Shown here in pieces: positions 34,943-45,196 of a DNA stretch of 64,000 nt. Numbering within the stretch: position 1 is the stretch's first letter; each line of letters starts with the position of its first letter. The position numbers and the translations under genes were made by a program. Below the pieces are notes generated by a model. That model was given only the letters and a program-made list of their open reading frames with translations. It ran no database searches and was not told the origin of the DNA. This stretch comes from Mycolicibacterium komossense (lineage in GTDB: Bacteria; Actinomycetota; Actinomycetes; Mycobacteriales; Mycobacteriaceae), in NCBI RefSeq assembly GCF_025822605.1, contig NZ_JACKTY010000041.1, positions 62,001-126,000 on the forward strand. Reading direction: 5' to 3'.

Positions 34943-35107
34943 GTGAAATGTCCGTTCGCCTACATCGTGCACTCCGACTATCAATAGGCATCTGGGTTAC
35001 ACCTCGAACTCACAGGAAGGTCGCAGATTGCCGCTCAGAGAGGGGAATTGAACCTCCTGCGGCGGCGCCACGTGTCTTGACAAGCACACGCCGACCAAGG
35101 AGGCACC

Positions 35108-36037
35108 ATGCGTGCACTCGCCCGCTCGTCCACCGTCATCGCCGCGACCGGCTTGGTGGTCGCCACGTTGGCCGCGTCACCCCCGGCAAGCGCACCTCCA
35201 CTGCAGTCCCATGACATCCAACTCACCGCGGCGACTCCACCCGGCGGGCTCATCACGAGCTTTTTGGGCAATCAGCTCCTGTACTGCTCGCTGATCTGCA
35301 CCTCAGCTGTCCAGGGCGCTGTCACCGTCACTGGCGTAGCGCTGCAGACACCCGCAACGTTCCTCGTCGCACTGCAGTCCGGTGACCTGCTGAAGGCCGT
35401 CGGCGTCACCGCGGCGTCGGTGACCGGGCCCGCGGAGGCCGCCGCCGCAGGTGTCATCTTCAAGGACGGCATGGAGGTGGCACCGCGGGCACTGAACGCG
35501 TTCGAGGTCGGCGTCGTCGGGTTGCTCAACGTCGTCCCGGCCGCAGCCGGCGGACTCCCAGGAGTGGTCACGGCCCTGGAGACAGCCCGCGACGACACGT
35601 TTACCGCTCTCAACCTGCCCGTCGCACCGAATCCGACGCCGACCGTCATGGCGCACGGTGTTCTGCAGGTCGCCGTGATCGGGGCGATCAACGTGGGCGC
35701 CGCAGTCATCTTCCCCGCCCTCAACGACGTGCTGCTCGGCGCGTTTCAGGTGCCCGACGCCGTCGCCAGGACGCTCGCCCTGACCGGCGACCCGGTGAAG
35801 GCCGTCGGCGCCGGCGTGGCGGTCGCGACGACGGTGGTCCACGATGCGGGCACCGTCATCGCACGGGCAGTCGATACCGCGGTGACCAGCGTCCGCGCCG
35901 CCTCGGATCAATCGGTGCCGACCACAGAGCACGCCGTATCGCCGAAAGCCCAGAAGACCGCGCTCAGCGTCACCAAGAATGCGACCGCTCACCCTCATCG
36001 CCAACACGTCTCTACGGCAAAGCACCCGGGCCACTGA
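35108..36037 (+). CDS. Exported hydrophobic Ala/Val-rich protein of unknown function
   Basis: The 309-residue protein has a signal peptide (to about PPASA, residue 29) and a start with AAGGAGG at ideal spacing. The mature part is rich in Ala, Val and Gly, with hydrophobic amphipathic stretches such as GVLQVAVIGAINVGAAVIFPALNDVLLGAFQVP, and ends in a basic His/Lys-rich tail. It resembles mycobacterial exported PE/PPE-like hydrophobic proteins in composition but has no PE motif. It precedes the small-molecule cluster by 62 bases and may be independent of it. No function is proposed. Confidence 0.75.
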   Translation: MRALARSSTVIAATGLVVATLAASPPASAPPLQSHDIQLTAATPPGGLITSFLGNQLLYCSLICTSAVQGAVTVTGVALQTPATFLVALQSGDLLKAVGVTAASVTGPAEAAAAGVIFKDGMEVAPRALNAFEVGVVGLLNVVPAAAGGLPGVVTALETARDDTFTALNLPVAPNPTPTVMAHGVLQVAVIGAINVGAAVIFPALNDVLLGAFQVPDAVARTLALTGDPVKAVGAGVAVATTVVHDAGTVIARAVDTAVTSVRAASDQSVPTTEHAVSPKAQKTALSVTKNATAHPHRQHVSTAKHPGH

Positions 36038-36099
36038 ACCTTTGGCACAGCCACACCGTGTCATTGATGCTCCACTCATCGATCGCGAGGACACCGGCC

Positions 36100-36597
36100 A
36101 TGACTCGACATCTGCAGCTCGTTGTGTGTGCATTCGGGGCGCTGCTCGCCAGCGCGTGCGGCTCACCGAGCAGCCCCGGCGGTGATCAGAAGCCGGCGGC
36201 GGATACCGTCACCGAGGCCGCGGCGCCCTCGGGTCCGGCGGGCATCGCTACTGCGCAAACTCCGCTGGGCACGATCCTCACCGACAGCCATGGCCGCGCC
36301 GTGTATCTGTTCGTCGCCGACAAAGGCGTCACCTCGACGTGCACCGGGACCTGCGCCCAGGAATGGCCGCCGGTGACCTCAACGGGTCCGGCAACTGTTG
36401 GAGCCGGTTTGAATTCGGCGTTGATTTCGAGCAGCCCCCGACCCGACGGCACCGCGCAGGTCACCTACAACGGACACCCGCTGTACTACTACGACGACGA
36501 CAAAGGCCCCGGCACCACCGCCGGTCAAGGCGAAACCAGTTTCGGGGCGAACTGGTATGTGCTGTCCCCGGCGGGCGCCAAGATAGACAACGACTGA
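36100..36597 (+). CDS. COG4315-type repeat lipoprotein
   Basis: The 165-residue protein has a lipobox (LLASAC) and two copies of the secreted repeat of unknown function: TPLGTILTDSHGRAVYLFVADKG with CTGTCAQEWPPV, and TYNGHPLYYYDDDKGPGTTAGQG. The repeat family is found in extracellular lipoproteins of unknown role. I took the ATG at 36100, which gives MTRHLQLVV. Its stop overlaps the ATG of the ThDP enzyme (TGATG), so it is translationally linked to the following enzymes. Confidence 0.85.
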   Translation: MTRHLQLVVCAFGALLASACGSPSSPGGDQKPAADTVTEAAAPSGPAGIATAQTPLGTILTDSHGRAVYLFVADKGVTSTCTGTCAQEWPPVTSTGPATVGAGLNSALISSSPRPDGTAQVTYNGHPLYYYDDDKGPGTTAGQGETSFGANWYVLSPAGAKIDND

Positions 36598-38264
36598 TGG
36601 CGAAGCCGTACCGGGTGGTGGATTACATCGTCGACTACCTTGAGTGCGCCGGCGTGGGACATATCTTCGGAGTCGACGGCGCGAACATAGAAGATCTCTA
36701 CGACGCCGCGTACTTCAATCCAGGGGTCACCGCGGTACTGGCCAAGCACGAGTTCTCTGCCGCCACGATGGCCGATGGTTACAGTCGAGCCGGCATTGCC
36801 GCGGGGTTCGGCGTGGTGGTTGCCACGTCGGGCGGGGGGTCGCTGAATCTCGTTCCCGGACTGGGTGAATCGCTCGCCAGCCGGATCCCGGTCCTGGCCC
36901 TGGTGGGCCAGCCGCCGAGCACCATGGACGGCGGCGGCAGTTTCCAGGACACCAGCGGCCGCAACGGATCACTCGACGCGCAGAAGCTGTTCTCCGCCGT
37001 GTCGGTGTTCTGCCAGCGCATCACCGAGCCCGCCGACATCGTGACAGCCCTGCCCGCGGCGGTGTCCGCTGCACTGACCGGCGGGCCCGCGGTCCTGCTG
37101 CTCCCCAAGAACAGTCAACAGAGTCTGCTCGACCCCGTTGGCGTGTCGGCGCTCAGCACCACACCGAAGGGCGCAGAGCCCGACGACATCCACTTCCTCG
37201 CGCGCAGCCTGAGTCTCGTCCGCGAGCGGGTCACGATCATCGCCGGCGAGCAGGTCGCGCTCGACAACGCCCGCGCCGAACTGGAGGAACTCCGCGCCCT
37301 GCTCCAGGCGCGGGTGGCGACCGTACCCGAAGCAAAAGACGTCAGCACTGCGGCTCTGGGAGTGACGGGCGTGATGGGACATCCTGGAGTGGCGGTGGCA
37401 GTCACGCAGAGCGCGGTGTGCCTCCTGGTCGGGACCCGGCTTTCGCTCACCGCGCGGTCGGGCCTGGAGGCCGCCCTGGGATCGGTTCGAACCGTATCTG
37501 TCGGCTCGGCGCAGCCCTTCGTGCCATGCGCGCACGTGCACTCTGACGACCTTCGTATCTCGTTGGCCGAACTGTCCCGCGCATTGTCGAGCCAAGGAAG
37601 CCCGGCGGCACCCCGTTCGGTCGACAGCACACCGCGCGCCGCGCTGACGACGCCGCCGTTTCACGGCCCGGGAATCGACTACCGATCGGCAATCGCGGCC
37701 CTCGACAGCGCGTTGCCCGACGGCACGGACATCATCGTCGACGCGGGCAATACCGGCGCCGCCGCCGTACACCATCTGCCGGTGCGCCACGACGGCCGAT
37801 TCGTGGTGGCGCTGGGCATGGGCGGCATGGGGTACAGCTTCGGCGCAGGCATCGGCATGGCCTTCGCGCGTGGACGACGGACGGTGGTAATTGCCGGCGA
37901 CGGCGCATTCTTCATGCACGGCATGGAGGTGCACACAGCGGTGCAATATGGGCTGCCCGTCACCTTCGTGCTGTTCAACAACAACGCTCACGCCATGTGC
38001 GTCGCCCGCGAAAAGCTTTTCTATGACGACCTTTACAGCTACAACCGATTCACGGCCAGCCGCCTCGGTGCCGGTCTGTCGGCGATGTTTCCCGGACTCC
38101 TCACAGTCGACGTCGACGTCGCAACGGATCTGCCGGGCGCGCTGCGCCGCGCGCTCGCTGCGGATGGACCTTCGGTGGTCAGCATCGAATGTTCAGCCGA
38201 CGAAATCCCGCCGTTCGCCGCATTTTTGAAGGAGACACATAACCATGTCACTGCCCGCACTTGA
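36597..38264 (+). CDS. Thiamine-diphosphate-dependent enzyme (acetolactate synthase/decarboxylase-like)
   Basis: The 555-residue protein has the pyruvate-oxidase/acetolactate-synthase layout: Pyr domain with catalytic Glu52 in KHEFSAATMADGYSR, a central nucleotide-fold domain, and PP domain with GDG (GDGAFFMHGMEV) about 27 residues before FNNNAH, the ThDP-Mg motif. It probably decarboxylates a 2-oxo acid and either releases an aldehyde or joins the carbanion to another carbonyl. Its neighbours are a START-like protein, a KAS III-like protein and an aminotransferase, all coupled. The 3' end overlaps the next gene by 20 bases. Confidence 0.9.
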   Translation: MAKPYRVVDYIVDYLECAGVGHIFGVDGANIEDLYDAAYFNPGVTAVLAKHEFSAATMADGYSRAGIAAGFGVVVATSGGGSLNLVPGLGESLASRIPVLALVGQPPSTMDGGGSFQDTSGRNGSLDAQKLFSAVSVFCQRITEPADIVTALPAAVSAALTGGPAVLLLPKNSQQSLLDPVGVSALSTTPKGAEPDDIHFLARSLSLVRERVTIIAGEQVALDNARAELEELRALLQARVATVPEAKDVSTAALGVTGVMGHPGVAVAVTQSAVCLLVGTRLSLTARSGLEAALGSVRTVSVGSAQPFVPCAHVHSDDLRISLAELSRALSSQGSPAAPRSVDSTPRAALTTPPFHGPGIDYRSAIAALDSALPDGTDIIVDAGNTGAAAVHHLPVRHDGRFVVALGMGGMGYSFGAGIGMAFARGRRTVVIAGDGAFFMHGMEVHTAVQYGLPVTFVLFNNNAHAMCVAREKLFYDDLYSYNRFTASRLGAGLSAMFPGLLTVDVDVATDLPGALRRALAADGPSVVSIECSADEIPPFAAFLKETHNHVTART

Positions 38265-38898
38265 GGACATAGTCGAACCGATCGACGGGGTGATCCGGAT
38301 CGAGACGTCGCCCCGGCAAGTCGCCACCCCCATCATCATGGAGATGATGCGGTCGGTCTATCCGCACGACAAGGTCTTCGGCGAGTACATCACCGTCAAC
38401 GCCTACATCGACTGCCCTCCCGATGAGCTCTTCGAATACCTTTCCGACACAAGAAGTCTCGAAGAGTGGACGTACAGCTTGCGGGGTTTCACGCCGACAG
38501 ATGAGCCAGGACTCTGGCGGGCCTACGACCGACTCGGCGACCAGACCGAGATCTATACCCGCACCGAGGCGAACCCGGTCGCCCGTACCGTCGACTACCA
38601 CTGCGCCTGGGATCAGGGCAAGCACCTGTGGATGGTTTACCTGATGCGGGTGGTCGACGCGCAACTCGTCCTCGACAAGCCCGGCTCGGTGGTGTTGTGG
38701 ACGAACTGCCACCACCCGTTCTACGACGACAACCCTTATCCAGAGACCGCACCGTCGAAGCGTCCGGTGTGGGTCGGCGACTTCTGGGACATGTTCGGCG
38801 CGGGGCATCAGCTGGAACTGGAGAATCTCAAGGCAATTGCCGAATACCGCCATCGTCACGGACTGCCCGTGACGCCGAGTTGGATGGGAATCCGATGA
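38245..38898 (+). CDS. START/SRPBCC-like protein of the small-molecule cluster
   Basis: The 217-residue protein overlaps the ThDP enzyme gene and has a strong ribosome site (AAGGAG) within it. The central region FGEYITVNAYIDCPPDELFEYLSDTRSLEEWTYSLRGF has the SRPBCC strand-helix pattern, and the C-terminus has a long helix (FGAGHQLELENLKAIAEYR). Members shape polyketide or lipid intermediates (cyclase/aromatase) or bind hydrophobic ligands. It is flanked by biosynthetic enzymes in the same coupled run, so a ligand-shaping role is plausible but unproven. Confidence 0.72.
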   Translation: MSLPALEDIVEPIDGVIRIETSPRQVATPIIMEMMRSVYPHDKVFGEYITVNAYIDCPPDELFEYLSDTRSLEEWTYSLRGFTPTDEPGLWRAYDRLGDQTEIYTRTEANPVARTVDYHCAWDQGKHLWMVYLMRVVDAQLVLDKPGSVVLWTNCHHPFYDDNPYPETAPSKRPVWVGDFWDMFGAGHQLELENLKAIAEYRHRHGLPVTPSWMGIR

Positions 38899-39914
38899 GC
38901 ACGCAGACGGTCAGCCTGGTCGATGTCTCGACCTACCTTCCTGGCGAGCCGATCGGCACCGACTATTACGCAGCCTTCGCCGGGTCCGACGAGCTCCGCG
39001 ACAACCTGATGTTCCGCGCCCCACAGTTCCGGCATCACGTGGCGCCCGATGAGACCGCGGTCGACATGATCGAGCGCGCCGCCACCGGGCTGATCGAGCG
39101 GCACGGTCACGACGCGCTGACCGGTGTCGACGTGCTGATCACCCATACCCAGATGCCGGACATGCCCTTCTACGGCGGTGGCGGCGAGATGGCCCGCCGA
39201 CTGGACATGCGGCCGGGCACCGTGATCGATCTGCACAACGGTGGTTGCGCCGCTTTCCTGTTGGGGCTGAAGCTGGCCCGTCAGCAACTGCTGTCCGGAG
39301 AGGGCAGTTCCGCGCTGATCGCGATCGCACAGAACGCGGCCGGGCAGATCTTCGACCAGGAAGGTGTGCGACGTAAGGCACAGGCCGCCGTACCCGGTGA
39401 CGGCGCGGCAGTCGGACTGGTGACATTGTCGGATTCCTCCCCCATCCTCGACGTCCAGTGCCGGACGTACCCGGAGTTCGCCGGCGACATGACGCTGTCC
39501 ATCGAGCCGTTCCGCAAGTGGTGGCAGCCGGGCCCCGGCGAGGGTTTCATCGGATTCACCGAATCCAAGATCACCAAGGTGCTGGCTCGCGGCAACCGCC
39601 AGGTGCCGGAAATGGCGCTGTTGGTTTGTGAGCGAACCGGACTGTCCCCCAGCACAATCGATCTCCTCGTCACCAACCAGCCGAACCGGGTGTTTCTACG
39701 AAACTGGCGCGATGCCCTCGAATTGCCCAAGGAACGTCACCGCGACACCTTCGACGAGTGCGGGAATCTGTTCGCCGCCGGCATCCCCGTCAACCTCGAC
39801 CGCGCGATATCCGATGGCCAGCTACAGACCGGCGATGTGGTGATGATGGCCGCCTTCGCGCACGCCGGCGACTTCGCCGGTGCGGCCGCCGTTCGATGGG
39901 GTGGCCGAAAATGA
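38895..39914 (+). CDS. KAS III-like (3-oxoacyl-ACP synthase III family) protein with altered active site
   Basis: The 339-residue thiolase-fold protein has the nucleophile Cys118 (HNGGCAAFLLG) and the KAS III Asn at residue 291 (CGNLFAAG). The position of the catalytic His, normally in a HQAN motif, is Asn261 (TNQPN). Without that His, decarboxylative condensation is unlikely, so acyl transfer or non-decarboxylating chemistry is more probable. It overlaps its upstream and downstream neighbours by ATGA. The substrate is unknown. Confidence 0.85.
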   Translation: MSTQTVSLVDVSTYLPGEPIGTDYYAAFAGSDELRDNLMFRAPQFRHHVAPDETAVDMIERAATGLIERHGHDALTGVDVLITHTQMPDMPFYGGGGEMARRLDMRPGTVIDLHNGGCAAFLLGLKLARQQLLSGEGSSALIAIAQNAAGQIFDQEGVRRKAQAAVPGDGAAVGLVTLSDSSPILDVQCRTYPEFAGDMTLSIEPFRKWWQPGPGEGFIGFTESKITKVLARGNRQVPEMALLVCERTGLSPSTIDLLVTNQPNRVFLRNWRDALELPKERHRDTFDECGNLFAAGIPVNLDRAISDGQLQTGDVVMMAAFAHAGDFAGAAAVRWGGRK

Positions 39915-40957
39915 TCAGGGACTTCCGCCGCGCCGCGCCGGACGCTGCCGGCGTCGACGCCTCTCTGCCCAGCGGCCTCGACCCGTTGGCGCTGGCGCTC
40001 AACGAAAATCCCCTGCCGCCGCTGCCCGCGGTGCGATCCGCGCTTGTCGAATCCATCAGTGCCGCCAATCGGTACCCGGAGTTCCTCCCCGAACGGCTCC
40101 GTAAGGTGATCGCCCGACAGATCGGCGTCGACGATAACCAGGTGATCCCCGGCGCGGGGTCGACCGGTGTGGTGCTACAAATCCTGCACACGGTGACCAG
40201 CCCGGGCGATCGAATCGTGTTGAGTGAGCCTACGTTCGACGGGTTCCCGATCATGGCGCGGATGGCACGGCTGCAGCAGGTGACGGTGGCACTGGACGAA
40301 CACGGTCATCACGACCTGAGAGCAATCGCCGATGCTTCGGTCGACGCCAAGGTGGTCGTGGTGTGCCGGCCGCATAATCCGACGGGCACAGTCGAATCCG
40401 CGGATGATATAGACCGTTTCCTGCTGCGGGTGCCGCCGGAAGCCGTGGTGTTGCTGGACGAGGCCTATATCGAATTCGTGGCGCCCCAGTTCCGTCTCGA
40501 CGCGGTGGCGCTGGTCCGGCGATTCCCCAATGTCGTGGTGTTACGGACGTTCTCGAAAGCCTACGGCTTGGCGGGCTTGCGGATCGGCTACGGGTTCGGC
40601 TCACCGGAGCTCGTCGACCCGCTGTGGTCGATGCAGCTGCCGTTCGGAATCAGCTCGATGAGTTCGTTCGCCGTCGCCGCTTCCTATGGTGCGACAGTGC
40701 AACTGGGTCAACGTGTCCGGCGAATAGTAGACGAGCGCCGCATATTGACGCGCCGGCTGCGGTCGATGGGCCTCTACACCACCGACGGGCATGCCAACTT
40801 CGTGTACCTGCCCAATGGTGTGGCGCACTGGCCGGACAATTTACCCGGCGTTCTGCCGCGCGTCCGCTGCTATCCCGACGGCGCGATGCGGATCACCGTC
40901 GGCGGCCCGGAATCGACCCGTGCGGTGCTGGGAGCGATCACCGCGAAGGTCGGTTGA
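39911..40957 (+). CDS. HisC-like class I/II PLP aminotransferase
   Basis: The 348-residue protein resembles histidinol-phosphate aminotransferase: LALNENPLPPLPAV near the N-terminus, PHNPTGTV, VLLDEAYIEF and the PLP-lysine motif RTFSKAYGLAGLRIGYG. It would transfer an amino group to or from a product of the cluster. HisC paralogues often serve secondary metabolism, and here there are no histidine genes; the ATGA overlap with the KAS III-like gene supports a shared pathway. It is the last gene of the coupled run. Confidence 0.88.
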   Translation: MIRDFRRAAPDAAGVDASLPSGLDPLALALNENPLPPLPAVRSALVESISAANRYPEFLPERLRKVIARQIGVDDNQVIPGAGSTGVVLQILHTVTSPGDRIVLSEPTFDGFPIMARMARLQQVTVALDEHGHHDLRAIADASVDAKVVVVCRPHNPTGTVESADDIDRFLLRVPPEAVVLLDEAYIEFVAPQFRLDAVALVRRFPNVVVLRTFSKAYGLAGLRIGYGFGSPELVDPLWSMQLPFGISSMSSFAVAASYGATVQLGQRVRRIVDERRILTRRLRSMGLYTTDGHANFVYLPNGVAHWPDNLPGVLPRVRCYPDGAMRITVGGPESTRAVLGAITAKVG

Positions 40958-40970
40958 GGCACAACGGTTG

Positions 40971-41198
40971 CTAAACGGCCATCTCTACTTCGTAGGAGAC
41001 GGCGAACTGACGGTCGCCCCGCCCTTGTCGGTACAGGCAGCCGCCGTTGGCCGACCAGCCGACGACGCGACGTAGGCGCTTGTCGGCGGGAAGGCGCTTG
41101 GCCAGGATTTCTTCGAAGGCCGTGCGTAGTTGGTAACCGTGCCGCGATTCGATCTCGCGTGACACGCGGACGTCCCAGTCTGTTTCCTCTACCGGCAT
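40971..41198 (-). CDS. Conserved-looking small protein of unknown function
   Basis: The 75-residue cytoplasmic protein reads DWDVRVSREIESRHGYQLRT then EILAKRLPADKRLRRVVGW and CLYRQGRGDRQFAVSYEVE. Third codon positions are GC-rich as in its neighbours, which supports coding. It is convergent with the aminotransferase gene, 13 bases away. I do not recognise a domain; the Arg/Lys-rich, mixed alpha/beta pattern could suit a small regulatory or RNA-related protein, but no function is offered. Confidence 0.55.
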   Translation of the reverse strand: MPVEETDWDVRVSREIESRHGYQLRTAFEEILAKRLPADKRLRRVVGWSANGGCLYRQGRGDRQFAVSYEVEMAV

Positions 41199-41274
41199 GA
41201 CCCAACTGTCCGCTCCCCCAGATCAAATCGCGGGAAGCCGAACCCGTGTCGGCCGACGGTTATCGAATCGTGTC

Positions 41275-42243
41275 CTAGCGCTGCCGCACGGCCGCAACCA
41301 CTTGCGCGATCGCGTCGATGACCAACTGCGGCTGGTCCTGATGGATGTTGTGTCCGCTCTCGGTGGCCACGACAAGGTGAGCATTGGGAACCACAGTGGT
41401 GAGATCCTTCTGCGCGTCGCGCATGATGGCTTCCATCTTGGCGGTGGGCCAGCCGGGAAACGGTGCCGAGAACGGAATGCCATGGGCCAGAACGACTAAC
41501 GGCATCGGTCGCAATGGCGCCGCAGCCCGCGCCTCGCGGACCTGAACGACGCTGGGCGAATCAGGCAGCGGTGCCGTGAATAATTCCTCGGCCTCCGGGT
41601 ATGCCGCCTCCAGTTCGGAATGGTCGAGATTGGACGCCTCGAATCTCGCGTACTGCGCCGGTGTCAGGTTCTGCCGGAAGTCGCGCCAGACATTCTCGTT
41701 GGTCGAGTCCACCAGCACCATCCCGACCACATCGTCTGGGTAGTTGCTGGCGTAGAGTCGCGCGACCAGTCCGCCGGCCGAATGCGCGGCGAGCACATAG
41801 GGGCCGGGAATCCCGGCCGCAGCCAGCAGGGCGTGTAGATCGGCGACCAGGTCCTGCGTCGTGCGTGGCTGCGGTACCGGGTCACTGCGGCTCGGGTAGA
41901 ACTCAGGCCCGTCGGGATCGAGCGAAGGATTGACCTCGCCGATTGTGCCGGGGCGGTCGTACGCGCAGACGCGGGTGAAAGCAGCGACGCCGGGCTGGAC
42001 CATCGTCCGCTCGCCGGCGGGTTGTTCGTTGTCCCGACTCCAGACGTCGCCGCGGCTATCGAGGCCCGATTCGAGGATGACCGTCGGTCCGCCCTGGCCG
42101 TGACACTCCAGATACAGCGACCGGCCACCGATATCGACCAGGCCCGCGAAGTCACCCGAGGTATCCGGTGCGGCATCAACGGGTGATGACGGCCCGAAAA
42201 CGACCATGCCCGCCACCGCGAGCACGGCAGCAATGCGGGTCAT
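41275..42243 (-). CDS. Exported alpha/beta hydrolase
   Basis: The 322-residue protein has a signal peptide (to about VDAAP) and an alpha/beta hydrolase domain with oxyanion region LESGLDSRGDVW, nucleophile elbow AAHSAGG and a C-terminal catalytic His in ESGHNIHQDQP. It would act on an ester or amide outside the cytoplasm. It is divergent from the PecA-like protease gene across 71 bases. The substrate is unknown. Confidence 0.87.
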   Translation of the reverse strand: MTRIAAVLAVAGMVVFGPSSPVDAAPDTSGDFAGLVDIGGRSLYLECHGQGGPTVILESGLDSRGDVWSRDNEQPAGERTMVQPGVAAFTRVCAYDRPGTIGEVNPSLDPDGPEFYPSRSDPVPQPRTTQDLVADLHALLAAAGIPGPYVLAAHSAGGLVARLYASNYPDDVVGMVLVDSTNENVWRDFRQNLTPAQYARFEASNLDHSELEAAYPEAEELFTAPLPDSPSVVQVREARAAAPLRPMPLVVLAHGIPFSAPFPGWPTAKMEAIMRDAQKDLTTVVPNAHLVVATESGHNIHQDQPQLVIDAIAQVVAAVRQR

Positions 42244-42314
42244 CCGGGTAACCTACGCCGACCAGATTGCGTGTCCAGCCCCTACGCAAAGACCCCACTG
42301 TCTAGTCTTTTCGC

Positions 42315-43837
<1,523 letters not shown>

Positions 43838-43847
<10 letters not shown>

Positions 43848-45136
43848 ATTACTAAGCGGGACAACACCTTACGGGCAGCACCTAGGGCGGCCAGGAAGCA
43901 GCCCAAGGCCGACCAACCTTCGAGACTGCTGAGCCCGAACTTGGCGAGCAGTAACACCGCCACGCCGGCGACGCAGATCAGCGCACCAGCCAGCGCCGAC
44001 CGGGCGCCGCTACCGCGGGTCGGCGCGTCCCACCACGGCAGCGGCCGATGTTCGAGCGGCGAGAGCAGCCGGAACGCCGCAGCCATCACGATCGCGAACA
44101 CCACTGCACGCAAGGCCAGTACAGCCCAGAAGCCGGGTGCATGCACGTCGTAGGCGTCCAAGCCGAGTGCATGTAGTGAGAATGCGGCCACCGCGATCGC
44201 CGGAATGTGCCAGAGGTACAGCGTCATCGCTCCCCCATTGCCGACCGCCACCACACGCCAGACCGCCGGCCGCTCGGCCCACCGCCGGATCAACCCGGCC
44301 ACCGCGACGAACACACCGGACATCCACGTGCAGTGCAGCGCCAGCAGCAGCGTCGGCGGTGCGGTATTGGAGATCCGCTCCACCCCGGTGACGACCAGAG
44401 AAACGTCGTACACGCCAGTGAGCACCAGCGCTAGCTGCGCGGCGAACGCGACCGCGGCCACGGCAAGGGCCGTGTGCGGCGTGATGAGCCCACGGGCGTA
44501 GGCCACCCCGATCATCACGGGGATCAGCCAGACGATGACGAAGTTGACGCCACCCGCCTCCGGCGAGCCGACGGCGAGGCGGATCTGATCGACCGCGGCG
44601 GCCGCCGCCAGCAGCACTGCCAGCACGATGGCGACCCCGCGCCCGGACTGCAGCCGAGTCAGCGCCGGTACGAACGCGAGCACCACCAGATACACACCCA
44701 GGAACCACAGCAGCGCCACGCATTCACCGCCGAGCCGATCCGCAGACTCCGCACCCAGCAGCAACCGCACGACGACCAGCCCAACCGTCCAGGCCGCCAA
44801 ATACCAGAACACCGGGCGGCACAGCCGCTGCGCGCGCGTGAAAAGCCAAGTCCCCCAAGATGTCCCGCCGCGCCAGCCGTACGCCCCGGCGGCGCCGCCG
44901 GCCAGGAAGAACAACGGCATGACCTGCACGATCCACGTCAGCGGTTGGATCGCGGGTATCTCGCCCAGCAGATTGCCTATCCGCACACCCGAGGCGTCGA
45001 TGGTGGCCAGCAGCAGCGCGCAGTGCCCGAACATCACCACCAACAGGGCACCGAGGCGGGCGACGTCAATGGCCCGGTCACGGGCCGCAGCAGCAGGCGT
45101 ATTGCCCGTGGTGGGGTGAGCCTTGATTAGCGTCAT
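43838..45136 (-). CDS. Acyltransferase-3 family membrane protein (OafA-like)
   Basis: The 432-residue protein has about ten membrane helices and the acyltransferase-3 opening ARDRAIDVARLGALLVVMFGHCALL, with the conserved His of FGH, then a central VQVMPLFFLAGGAAGAYGWR motif. Such proteins O-acylate envelope glycans or lipids from the inner membrane. No partner gene is visible; it is convergent with the protease gene (10-base overlap). Confidence 0.86.
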
Positions 45137-45196
45137 GCCAGCAGCTTGCCCAGCCGCGACGTAGAACGGATGAGTAGGACTACCCGATTGCCAGGA

